A DNA stretch of 18,743 bases from NCBI GenBank assembly GCA_964545205.1, contig CAZJFH010000090.1, positions 1-18,743 of the forward strand, written 5' to 3'. This document shows, piece after piece, positions 1 to 6,896 of this stretch. This DNA is from CAZJFH01 sp964545205 (GTDB lineage Bacteria; Pseudomonadota; Alphaproteobacteria; Rhodospirillales; Magnetospirillaceae). The notes under the pieces are model-generated. The model was not told where the DNA came from. It saw only the letters and a list, made by a program, of their open reading frames with translations, and did not search any database. A program made the translations under genes and the position numbers. Positions within the stretch are counted from its first letter, which is position 1; each line of letters opens with the position of its first letter.

Positions 1-97
1 GGCCGCCACCGTGCGCCGCGCCGCGCTGGCCGCCGGCGCCGCGGCGGCGCCGGCGGCGGCGGTCGCGGCGTTGCGGCCGCGGGCGATCGGAGGGTGA
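1..97 (+). CDS. C-terminal tail of an unidentified protein (partial)
   Basis: An open frame enters from the left edge and ends at the TGA at 95-97. About 31 residues are visible. They are strongly Ala/Arg-rich, starting AATVRRAALAAG and ending LRPRAIGG. The stop overlaps the GTG at 94, and the downstream methyltransferase begins only 5 bases after the stop, so the two are probably cotranscribed. Too little is visible to assign a family. Given the next two genes it may belong to a polysaccharide or glycosyltransferase operon, but that is inference. The alanine run could also be chance in such GC-rich DNA, so even the reading frame is only likely. Confidence 0.45.
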   Translation, partial: AATVRRAALAAGAAAAPAAAVAALRPRAIGG

Positions 98-102
98 CGG
101 CG

Positions 103-789
103 ATGGGCAAGCTGTCCGCGATCCCGACCCTGGCGACGTTCTCGCGCCAGCCCTTCTACGCGGTGGCCATCCGCCATGCGCCGGCCGGCCTGCCGGTGCT
201 CGACGTCGGCGCCGGGCTCGGCGATTTCGCCGAGCAGCTCGGCGACCCGGACGTGCATCTGGTCGAGGGCAATCCCGAGAGCGCGGCGCTGCTGCGCCGG
301 CGCTGGGCCAACGTGCACGAGGTCACGGTGCCGGCGCCGCTGCCCTTCGCCGACGGCAGCTTCGGCCTGATCCACTGCAGCCATCTGATCGAGCATCTGC
401 AGCCGGCCGAGCTCTACGACCTGCTGCGCGAATTCGACCGCTGCCTCGCCCCCGGCGGCAAGCTGGCGGTCAGCGCGCCGGTGCTGTGGGACGGCTTCTA
501 CAACGACCTCTCGCACGTCAAGCCGTACAACCCGGCGGTGCTCGAGAAGTATCTGTGCGGCGGCGCCGAGATGGCGCGCACGCGCCCGGCGATCTCGCAG
601 GCCTACCGTGCCGCCGAGCTGGTCTGGCGCTGGCGCTTCGTGCCGCTGCCGGCGCTGGCCTCGGCGCAGCCGGGGCTCGGCGGCGTGGCGCGGCTGGCCG
701 GCGCCGTGCTGCGGCGCCTGGGCATCGGCACGTACGAACGCACCGGCTACACGATCGTGCTCGAGAAGAGCGCCGCCGCCACCAGTTGA
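103..789 (+). CDS. Class I SAM-dependent methyltransferase
   Basis: Predicted soluble methyltransferase of about 228 residues with a Rossmann fold that transfers a methyl group from S-adenosylmethionine. Motif I is VLDVGAGLGDF (about 32-42). The acidic residue ending strand beta-2 lies in VEGNPE (about 54-59). A post-motif II segment, IHCSHLIEHL (90-99), and LAPGGKLAVSAP (115-126) match the Methyltransf_11 pattern. ATG 103 is preferred over GTG 94 because GGAGG at 89-93 sits 9 bases upstream of it, while GTG 94 would directly abut that site. The next gene is a flippase, so the acceptor could be a sugar or lipid-linked glycan, as often seen in O-antigen or capsule clusters. The acceptor itself cannot be read from the sequence. 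Confidence 0.85.
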   Translation: MGKLSAIPTLATFSRQPFYAVAIRHAPAGLPVLDVGAGLGDFAEQLGDPDVHLVEGNPESAALLRRRWANVHEVTVPAPLPFADGSFGLIHCSHLIEHLQPAELYDLLREFDRCLAPGGKLAVSAPVLWDGFYNDLSHVKPYNPAVLEKYLCGGAEMARTRPAISQAYRAAELVWRWRFVPLPALASAQPGLGGVARLAGAVLRRLGIGTYERTGYTIVLEKSAAATS

Positions 790-811
790 GCCGCCACGGA
801 GCCCCGAACCC

Positions 812-2278
812 TTGTCGAAGGTACGCACCTCGGTCTATTGGTCGGCGCTGACGCGCTATTCGGGCTTCGCCATCCAGTTCGGCTCGACGGTGGCGCTGGC
901 CCGCATGCTGCCGCCCGAGGCGATCGGCATCTTCTCGGTCAGCATGGCGTTCGTGGTGGTGATCCAGGCGCTGCGCGAGTTCGGCATCGCCAACTACCTG
1001 ATCCAGGCCCCGGAGCTCGACCGCGCGACCCTGCGCCGCGCCCAGGGCATGGCGATCGCCATGGCCTGGACCCTGGCGGCGCTGTTGTGGCTGGGGCGCG
1101 ACGCCGTCGCCGCCTTCTACGGCGAGCAGGGGGTCGCCGACGTCCTCGCCGTGCTGGCGGCGGGCTTCGCGCTGGTGCCGTTCGGGCTGGTGGCGCGGGC
1201 GACCCTGGTCCGCGAGCTGCGCCTCGACCGCATGTGCATCGTCGAGCTGCTGATGGTCTCGACCCAGGCCGGCGTCGCCGTCTACGGCGCCAGCGCCGGC
1301 TGGGGGTTCATGAGCATGGCCTGGGGCCAGCTCGCCGGCCAGCTCGCCGCCCTGCTGGCCCTCACCGCCCTGCGCCCGAGCCACGTCTTCATGCTGCCGC
1401 TGTTCACCGGCTGCGGCGCGATGCTGCGCTTCGGCTCGATGAGCAGCGGCGGCGCCCTGCTGTCGCAGGCCGGGCTGTTCCTGCCGGACATGATCCTGGG
1501 CCGCATGATCGGCTTCGGCGCCGTCGCCTTCTACAGCCGGGCCATCGGCCTGACCTCGCTGTACAGCCACGGCATCGAGGGCATCGTCATGCCGGTGGCG
1601 CTGCCGAGCTTCGCGGCCAGCCGCAACTCGCCCGGCGGCATGGCCGCGGCGTTTCTGCGCGCGCTGCCGCTGCTCACCGCGTTCGCCTGGCCGTTCTTCG
1701 CCTGCCTGGGCGTGCTCGCCGAGCCGATCGTGCTGCTGCTCTACGGCGAGAAGTGGGCGCCCAGCATCCCGATCCTGCAGCTCCTGTGCGTCGCCATGAC
1801 GGCGCTGCCGGTGGCCAGCCTGGCCTCGCAGGCGTTCCTGGCCGCCGGCGCCGTGCGCCAGAACCTGGTGCGCATCGCCATCGTGCAGGCGCTCAGCCTG
1901 GTGCTGATCACGGCGAGCGCGATGCTCGACGTGCGCGCGGTCGCCGCCAGCCAGATCGTGGTCGGCGTCTTCAACGTCGCGCTGACGCTCGGTCTGTTGC
2001 GCTCGCTGTTCGGGATCTCCCGACGCGCCGCGCTGGCGGCGATGGCCGGCAGCCTGAAGATCACCGCCGCGACGGGGCTGGCGGCGGCTGCCGCCGCGGC
2101 GGCCGCCGCCTGGGTGGCGGCGCCGCTGGCGCTGCCCGCCGGCCTGCTGGCGGCGGCCGGCGCCTGGCTCGGCGCCGTGCTGGTCACCCGCCATCCGGCC
2201 GCCGAGGAGGTGCGCCACGTCGTCGGGCTGCTGCGCCGGCGCGACAAGACGCTGGCCGAGAGCCGCCCGATCGGCTGA
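812..2278 (+). CDS. Wzx-like oligosaccharide flippase (MOP superfamily)
   Basis: Integral membrane protein of about 488 residues, the usual size for lipid-linked oligosaccharide or polysaccharide exporters (PF01943/PF13440 type). It would move undecaprenyl-linked glycan across the inner membrane. The N-terminus (SKVRTSVYWSALTRYSGFAIQF, split here as SKVRTSVYWSAL then TRYSGFAIQF) followed by LPPEAIGIFSVSMAF is typical of the family. Many hydrophobic helices follow, with LYGEKWAPSIPILQLLC in the second half, a segment common in these flippases. The start is taken as TTG 812, with GGAG at 798-801 ten bases upstream and good agreement with family N-termini. The frame stays open upstream, but that part only overlaps the methyltransferase gene. 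An alanine run encoded near 2083-2115 lies in a C-terminal helix. Substrate unknown. Confidence 0.85.
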   Translation: MSKVRTSVYWSALTRYSGFAIQFGSTVALARMLPPEAIGIFSVSMAFVVVIQALREFGIANYLIQAPELDRATLRRAQGMAIAMAWTLAALLWLGRDAVAAFYGEQGVADVLAVLAAGFALVPFGLVARATLVRELRLDRMCIVELLMVSTQAGVAVYGASAGWGFMSMAWGQLAGQLAALLALTALRPSHVFMLPLFTGCGAMLRFGSMSSGGALLSQAGLFLPDMILGRMIGFGAVAFYSRAIGLTSLYSHGIEGIVMPVALPSFAASRNSPGGMAAAFLRALPLLTAFAWPFFACLGVLAEPIVLLLYGEKWAPSIPILQLLCVAMTALPVASLASQAFLAAGAVRQNLVRIAIVQALSLVLITASAMLDVRAVAASQIVVGVFNVALTLGLLRSLFGISRRAALAAMAGSLKITAATGLAAAAAAAAAAWVAAPLALPAGLLAAAGAWLGAVLVTRHPAAEEVRHVVGLLRRRDKTLAESRPIG

Positions 2279-2281
2279 CGC

Positions 2282-2310
2282 TCGACGGCGGCGCCGCGGT
2301 TCTCTATATC
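2282..2310 (+). promoter_or_regulatory. Candidate sigma-70 promoter for the TusA-like gene
   Basis: TCGACG (2282-2287), a 17-base spacer and TATATC (2305-2310). Each hexamer matches 4 of 6 consensus bases. Transcription would begin near 2317, about 24 bases before the ATG at 2341. This is a pattern match only. The gene could also be read from the flippase operon upstream. Confidence 0.4.
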
Positions 2311-2340
2311 CGCAGGAGACATGCCCTGCAGGAGTTCGCG

Positions 2341-2598
2341 ATGACATCCGAGCCGGACCGGCCTTCCTGGCCGGTCGATCTGCGCGTCGACGCCAGCGGC
2401 CGGTGCTGCCCGGTGCCGATGACCGAGGCCGCCAAGGCGCTGCGCCGGGTGGCGCCCGGCGGCGTGGTCGAGATCGTCGCCACCGACCCGGCCAGCCGCT
2501 TCGACATCCCGGTCGGCGTCCACCGCCTTGGCCACGAGCTGCTGGCGGTCGAGGAGCAGGGCGGCGTGTTCCGCTATTTCGTCCGCCGCGCCGGCTGA
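2341..2598 (+). CDS. TusA/SirA-fold sulfurtransferase-like protein
   Basis: Small cytoplasmic protein of 85 residues. The TusA pattern is clear: LRVDASGRCCPVPM (about 14-27) carries the CPxP active-site motif with Cys23 as the predicted persulfide cysteine. It is followed by the helix TEAAKALRRVAPGG, then ATDPASRFDIP and HRLGHELLAVEEQGGVFRYFVRR. Family members carry sulfur as a cysteine persulfide for tRNA thiolation, molybdenum cofactor work or sulfur oxidation. Which applies here is unknown, because no tus, dsr, hdr or soe gene is nearby. ATG 2341 has AGGAG at 2330-2334, six bases upstream. An extra cysteine (Cys22) precedes the conserved one. A seven-codon reading frame (ATG 2321 to TGA 2344) ends across the start codon. 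Confidence 0.85.
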   Translation: MTSEPDRPSWPVDLRVDASGRCCPVPMTEAAKALRRVAPGGVVEIVATDPASRFDIPVGVHRLGHELLAVEEQGGVFRYFVRRAG

Positions 2599-2624
2599 CG
2601 GCGCCGCGCCCGCCGTGCTATGAA
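2595..2624 (+). promoter_or_regulatory. Candidate extended -10 promoter for the CoA-transferase gene
   Basis: CTGACG (2595-2600), an 18-base spacer and TATGAA (2619-2624), with an extended TG at 2616-2617. Each hexamer matches 4 of 6 consensus bases. The -10 box would cover the ATG at 2620, which argues that translation starts at 2659. Unproven. Confidence 0.4.
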
Positions 2625-2658
2625 CGCCGGCGCCACGAACCGGGGGACGTCATCAGCC

Positions 2659-3855
2659 ATGCCAGGACCTCTGTCGCATCTTCGCATTCTCGACCTCTCG
2701 CGCGTGCTCGCCGGGCCGTGGGCGACGCAGACCCTGGCCGATCTCGGCGCGCAGGTGATCAAGGTCGAGCGCCCGGGCGCCGGCGACGACACCCGCGGCT
2801 GGGGGCCGCCCTTCCTGGAAGGCACCCGCGAGGCGGCATATTTCCTGTCGGCCAATCGCGGCAAGCGCTCGGTGGCGATCGACTTCACCCGCCCCGAGGG
2901 CCAGGCGCTGGTGCGCGACCTGGCGCGCCATTGCGACGTGGTGGTCGAGAACTTCAAGGTCGGCGGCCTGAAGAAGTACGGCCTCGACTGGGACAGCCTG
3001 CGCGTCGTCAACCCGCGGCTGGTCTACTGCTCGATCACCGGATTCGGCCAGGACGGCCCCTATGCGCGGCGTGCCGGCTACGACTTCATGATCCAGGGCA
3101 TGGGCGGGCTGATGAGCCTGACCGGCGAGCCGGAGAGCCCGGTCAAGGTCGGCGTCGCGGTCTGCGACGTGTTCACCGGCTTGTACGCCGCGGTCGGCAT
3201 CCTGGCGGCGCTGGCGCACCGCGACCGCACCGGCCGGGGGCAGTTCATCGACCTGGCGCTGCTCGACGTGCAGGTCGCGACCCTGGCCAACCAGGCGGCC
3301 AACTACCTGGTCGGCGGCGTCGTGCCGCAGCGGCTGGGCAACGCCCATCCCAACATCGTGCCCTACCAGGCGTTCGCCACCGCCGACGGCCACGTCATCC
3401 TGGCGGTCGGCAACGATTCCCAGTTCGCCAAGTTCTGCGAGGTCGCCGGCCGGCCCGAGTGGAGCGCCGACGAGCGCTTCGCCACCAACCGCGACCGCGT
3501 CGAGAACCGCGCCGCGCTGGTGCCGATGATCGAGGCGGCGATGCGCGAGAGGACCAGCGGCGAATGGCTGGCGGCGCTGGAGGACGTCGGCGTGCCCTGC
3601 GGGCCGATCAACACCCTCGACCAGGTCTTCGCCGATCCCCAGGCGCGGGCGCGCGGCCTGCGGGTCGAGGTGCCGCACGGCTCGGGCCGGCCGGTGGCGA
3701 CGGTCGCCAGCCCGATCCGCCTGTCCGAGACCCCGGTCGCCTACGAGCAGGGGCCGCCGCTGCTCGGCGAGCATACCGACAGCGTGCTTTCCGACGTGCT
3801 CGCGCTCGATGCCGACGAACTGGCGCGGTTGCGCGCCGCCGGCGTCGTCGGCTGA
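2659..3855 (+). CDS. CaiB/BaiF family CoA-transferase (class III)
   Basis: Predicted cytoplasmic class III CoA-transferase of 398 residues, the normal family length. It moves CoA between carboxylic acids through an aspartyl-CoA intermediate. The N-terminus LSHLRILDLSRVLAGPWATQ (5-24) and ADLGAQVIKVERPGAGDDTR are classic. Asp170 in VAVCDVFTGLYA aligns with Asp169 of Oxalobacter formyl-CoA transferase, the catalytic residue. TGRGQFIDLALLD (191-203) and the C-terminal LLGEHTD are also family marks. ATG 2659 is chosen by family alignment and by a purine-rich site (GGGGGA, 2642-2647). An ATG at 2620 would add 13 untypical residues. The substrate (formyl, carnitine, succinate, mesaconate or other) cannot be read. 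The stop lies 3 bases from the stop of the convergent antiporter operon. Confidence 0.9.
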   Translation: MPGPLSHLRILDLSRVLAGPWATQTLADLGAQVIKVERPGAGDDTRGWGPPFLEGTREAAYFLSANRGKRSVAIDFTRPEGQALVRDLARHCDVVVENFKVGGLKKYGLDWDSLRVVNPRLVYCSITGFGQDGPYARRAGYDFMIQGMGGLMSLTGEPESPVKVGVAVCDVFTGLYAAVGILAALAHRDRTGRGQFIDLALLDVQVATLANQAANYLVGGVVPQRLGNAHPNIVPYQAFATADGHVILAVGNDSQFAKFCEVAGRPEWSADERFATNRDRVENRAALVPMIEAAMRERTSGEWLAALEDVGVPCGPINTLDQVFADPQARARGLRVEVPHGSGRPVATVASPIRLSETPVAYEQGPPLLGEHTDSVLSDVLALDADELARLRAAGVVG

Positions 3856-3858
3856 TCC

Positions 3859-5418
3859 TCACAGCAGCAGCGCGAACAGCAGCGCCGCCAGACCGAACAG
3901 GGTGCCGCTGACGGCGAGGCGGCGGAACGGCGCGTCGGCCAGCGGCAGGCGCGGAGCCGGCTTCGGAAACGTCGGTGGGCGCGGCAGCCGGATCCGCGCG
4001 AGCAGGCGCTGAAGCGGCACGGCGACGTCGCCGGCCGGCAGCGACGGCCACCGGCGCGGCAGCCGGGCCACGACCAGCGCCAGCAGCAGGCCGGCGGCGA
4101 TCGGCCACGCCTGCTTGACCAGCGCCTTGCTCTCGAACGCCTCGGCCGCCGTCCCGGGATGGCCGACCAGCACCGCCAGCCAGGGCGCCGCCAGCGCCGC
4201 CGCCGCCAGCAGCCAGCCCGGCGCGCCCGGGCGCCCGCTCGTCCCGTGGGCGTGCCGCGCCAGCACCAGGAAGCGCAGCATCAGCACCGTCGTCGCCAGC
4301 GAGGTCACCGGCAGCCAATGGTGGACGATGCCGGCCCAGGCATGCGGCAGCCGCTCGGCGCCGGTCTCGATCCAGGTCTTGGCCAGCGCGCCGCCGAGGC
4401 CGGGCAGGCCGGCAAGCGCCAGCGACAGCACCGCCAGCAGCGCCAGTCCGGCGCGGCTGCCGCCGCCGCCGGCCAGCACCAGGAACAGCGCGCCCTTGAC
4501 CAGCCCGTGGTGGAAGACGAACAGCGCCGCGGCGCCGGCGGCCTGCGGCGCCGCCACGGCGATGCCGGCGGCGACGGCCAGGATGCCCATCTGGCTGGCC
4601 GTCGAATAGCCGAGCAGCGCGCGGGCCTCGGACTGCAGCATGCCGAGCAGCGCGGTGACGAGCGCCGTCGCCAGGCCGAGCGCGATCATCGCCGCCGCGA
4701 CGTCCAGGCCGGCGCCGCTCTCGGGCAGCAGGCGCAGCCAGCCGGCGGCGGCCACGGTGGTCAGCACGCCGCCCAGCGCCGCGCCGGCGGCCGGCGGCGC
4801 CGCGGCATAGGCCGGCGGCAGGGCGACGTGCAGCGGCAGCACGCCCAGCTTGGCGCCGAGGCCGAAGACCAGCATCAGCGCCGGCACCGGGCCGGTGGTG
4901 CCGGCGGCGAGCAGCATGAACGCCCCGATCGCCGCCATCTCGCCGAGCAGCGACAGGCCGAGATACAGCCGCCCGGCCCGACGCGCTTCGGCGCTGTCGT
5001 CGACGACGACCAGGCCGTAGGAGGCGACGGTCATCACCGAATAGAACAGGTAGAAGCCGACCGCCTCGGCGCTGAGCAGGGCGCCGAGGCTGCCGGCCTG
5101 CGTCACGAGGAAGCTCAGCAGCAGGCGCGGCCGACCCCAACCGTGCGACGAGAACCACCAGGCGGCGGCGGTCCAGATCAGCGCGGCGGCCAGCAGCAGC
5201 GGGCGCCCGGCGGCGCCGAAGCCGACCTCGACGCCGAGCAGCAGGAACGGCACCGCGGGGTCGAGCGGCTCGGCGGCGAGCAGCGCGGCGATCAGCGCCG
5301 GCAGCGCCGCCAGCGGCGCCAAGCGTCCGACGACGGCGCGCGCCGGCGGCCAGGCGAGCAGCGCCGCCAGCAGCAGGGGTGGCGCCACGACGAGCGCCAG
5401 CAGGCCGGCGGCGGGCAT
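3859..5418 (-). CDS. Divergent NuoL/NuoM/MrpD-like antiporter subunit (third copy)
   Basis: Very hydrophobic protein of 519 residues, last gene of the Mrp-like operon, of the proton-conducting antiporter family (PF00361). Family marks are weaker than in the two upstream paralogues. GAKLGVLPLHVALPPAYAAAPPAAGAAL (189-216) corresponds to the usual GAKxxxxPLHxWLPxAxxxAPxPVSALL. YSTASQMGI (271-279), HHGLVKGALF (303-312) and ALAKTWI (344-350) are kept. The TM5 glutamate is replaced by Ser127 (YSVMTVASY, where its neighbour has YELLTLSTW). The TM8 histidine and lysine are replaced by Thr/Ala (VLTTVAAAGWLRLL). TM7 Lys190 and TM12 Lys347 remain. The last ~90 residues form a basic linker rich in Pro and Arg plus a final helix. 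ATG 5418 shares one base with the upstream stop and has AGGAG eight bases before it. Residues 129-516 fit a structural or regulatory subunit better than an efficient pump (inference). Confidence 0.85.
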   Translation of the reverse strand: MPAAGLLALVVAPPLLLAALLAWPPARAVVGRLAPLAALPALIAALLAAEPLDPAVPFLLLGVEVGFGAAGRPLLLAAALIWTAAAWWFSSHGWGRPRLLLSFLVTQAGSLGALLSAEAVGFYLFYSVMTVASYGLVVVDDSAEARRAGRLYLGLSLLGEMAAIGAFMLLAAGTTGPVPALMLVFGLGAKLGVLPLHVALPPAYAAAPPAAGAALGGVLTTVAAAGWLRLLPESGAGLDVAAAMIALGLATALVTALLGMLQSEARALLGYSTASQMGILAVAAGIAVAAPQAAGAAALFVFHHGLVKGALFLVLAGGGGSRAGLALLAVLSLALAGLPGLGGALAKTWIETGAERLPHAWAGIVHHWLPVTSLATTVLMLRFLVLARHAHGTSGRPGAPGWLLAAAALAAPWLAVLVGHPGTAAEAFESKALVKQAWPIAAGLLLALVVARLPRRWPSLPAGDVAVPLQRLLARIRLPRPPTFPKPAPRLPLADAPFRRLAVSGTLFGLAALLFALLL

Positions 5419-6896
5419 CAGAACCACTCCTGCGCCGCGATCAGCCGCGCCCAGCCGAGCGGGGTGAACGCGGTGTTGGCGAACAGGCCGAGCAGCAGCG
5501 TCAGCGCCGCGGTGACCAGCGCCGGCCACAGCAGGCTGGCCTTGGCCTCGCGGCGCGTCGGGTCGGCGGCGGGGCGGAACCAGGCGGCGTGGACGATGGG
5601 CAGGAAATAGGCCGCGTTGAACAGGCTGCTGGTCAGCAGCACCCCGACCACCCAGGCGTCGCCGGCGGCGATGGCGCCGGTGCCCAGGTACCACTTGCTG
5701 ACGAAGCCGGCCATCGGCGGCAGCCCGATCATGCCCAGCGCCGCGACGGTGAAGGCGGCCATCGTCCACGGCATGCGCCGGCCCATGCCGTCGAGCTCGT
5801 CGACCCGGTGCAGGTGCAGGGTCTCGGCGATGTTGCCGGCGCAGAAGAACAGGGTGATCTTCATGATGCCCTGGTGGACCAGATGCACCAGCCCGCCGAT
5901 CGTCGCCACCGGCCCGAACAGCGCCGCGCCGAGCACGATGTACGAGACCTGGCTGACCGTCGAGAAGGCCAGCCGCCGCTTCAGGTCGGTCTGGGCCAGC
6001 GCGCGCAGCGAGCCGTAGACGATGGTCGCGGCGGCGACCAGGGACAGCGCCGCCGAGGTGCCGAGGTCGTGCGACAGTTCGCTGCCGTAGACGTCGTAGA
6101 CGATGCGCAGCACGCCGAAGGCGCCGGCCTTGACCACCGCGACCGCGTGCAGCAGCGCGCTGACCGGCGCCGGCGCCACCATCGCCTGCGGCAGCCAGGC
6201 GTGCAGCGGAACCAGCGCCGCCTTGGCGCCGACGCCGCCGACCAGCAGCACGAAGATGATCACCAGCTCGGTCTCGATGCCGGCGGTGTCGATCCCGCCC
6301 AGCGTGCCGCCGAAATCGGTGAAGGCGATGGAGCCGGTCAGCACCCACAGCCAGACGATGCCGGCCAGCAGCGCCGAACTGGCGCCCAGCGAATAGACGA
6401 GATAGGTGCGGCCGGCCGCCATCGCCTGCTCGGTGCCGCGATGGACGACCAGCGGCCAGGTCGACAGCGTCAGCAGCTCGTAGAAGAAGAAGAACGTGAA
6501 CAGGTTGCCGGCCAGCGCGATGCCCGCCGTCGCCGAGACGCAGATGCTGAAGAAGCCGAAGAAGCGGCTGCGGTTCGGCGAGCCTTCGAGATAGCCGATG
6601 GCGTAGATCGTGGTCACCAGCCACAGGAAGGCGGACAGCGTGACGAACAGCATCGACAGCGCGTCGATGCGCAGCACGAAGTCGATGCCCGGCATCACCG
6701 GGAAGCCGGTCTCGAACGCCTCGCCGCGGCCGACGCCGACCAGGACCACGCCGATCACCGCCAGCTTGAGGACGGCGCCGGTCATGTTCAGGGTGGTGCG
6801 CAGCGCGCGGCGGTATTCGTGCAGCCCGAAGATCAGCACGCCGGGCACCAGCGAGCTGAGCACGATCAGCCAAGGCGCGATCTCGGACCAGCTCAT
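5418..6896 (-). CDS. Mrp/complex I-type proton antiporter subunit (NuoL/MrpA N-domain-like)
   Basis: Membrane protein of 492 residues with about 14 predicted helices (PF00361). All key residues of the conducting path are visible. The TM5 glutamate is Glu140 in FYELLTLSTWPLV. TM7 Lys225 lies in GGVGAKAALVPLHAWLPQAM. His250 and Lys256 on TM8 lie in SALLHAVAVVKAGAFGVLRI. TM12 Lys401 lies in MAGFVSKWYL. It would exchange cations or protons across the inner membrane as part of the Mrp-like complex. The LLHAVAVVKAG segment and length make it the most MrpA/NuoL-like of the three, but it ends where MrpA's own C-terminal part would begin. That part is found in the fused gene upstream. ATG 6896 overlaps the previous stop as ATGA. 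Confidence 0.9.
   Translation of the reverse strand: MSWSEIAPWLIVLSSLVPGVLIFGLHEYRRALRTTLNMTGAVLKLAVIGVVLVGVGRGEAFETGFPVMPGIDFVLRIDALSMLFVTLSAFLWLVTTIYAIGYLEGSPNRSRFFGFFSICVSATAGIALAGNLFTFFFFYELLTLSTWPLVVHRGTEQAMAAGRTYLVYSLGASSALLAGIVWLWVLTGSIAFTDFGGTLGGIDTAGIETELVIIFVLLVGGVGAKAALVPLHAWLPQAMVAPAPVSALLHAVAVVKAGAFGVLRIVYDVYGSELSHDLGTSAALSLVAAATIVYGSLRALAQTDLKRRLAFSTVSQVSYIVLGAALFGPVATIGGLVHLVHQGIMKITLFFCAGNIAETLHLHRVDELDGMGRRMPWTMAAFTVAALGMIGLPPMAGFVSKWYLGTGAIAAGDAWVVGVLLTSSLFNAAYFLPIVHAAWFRPAADPTRREAKASLLWPALVTAALTLLLGLFANTAFTPLGWARLIAAQEWF

Noticed and set aside
94..102. GTG 94 as methyltransferase start
   Set aside because: It directly abuts the GGAGG site, whereas ATG 103 has ideal spacing. 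It would add only three residues.
2080..2120. GCC/GCG triplet-like run in the flippase gene
   Set aside because: It encodes an alanine-rich membrane helix with mixed codons and is not a clean tandem repeat.
518..2535. Long minus-strand open frames opposite the methyltransferase, flippase and TusA-like genes
   Set aside because: Low-complexity composition and no motif. The plus strand has strong family matches.
2620..2658. ATG 2620 as CoA-transferase start
   Set aside because: The extra residues do not match family N-termini, and the codon lies in a candidate extended -10 box.
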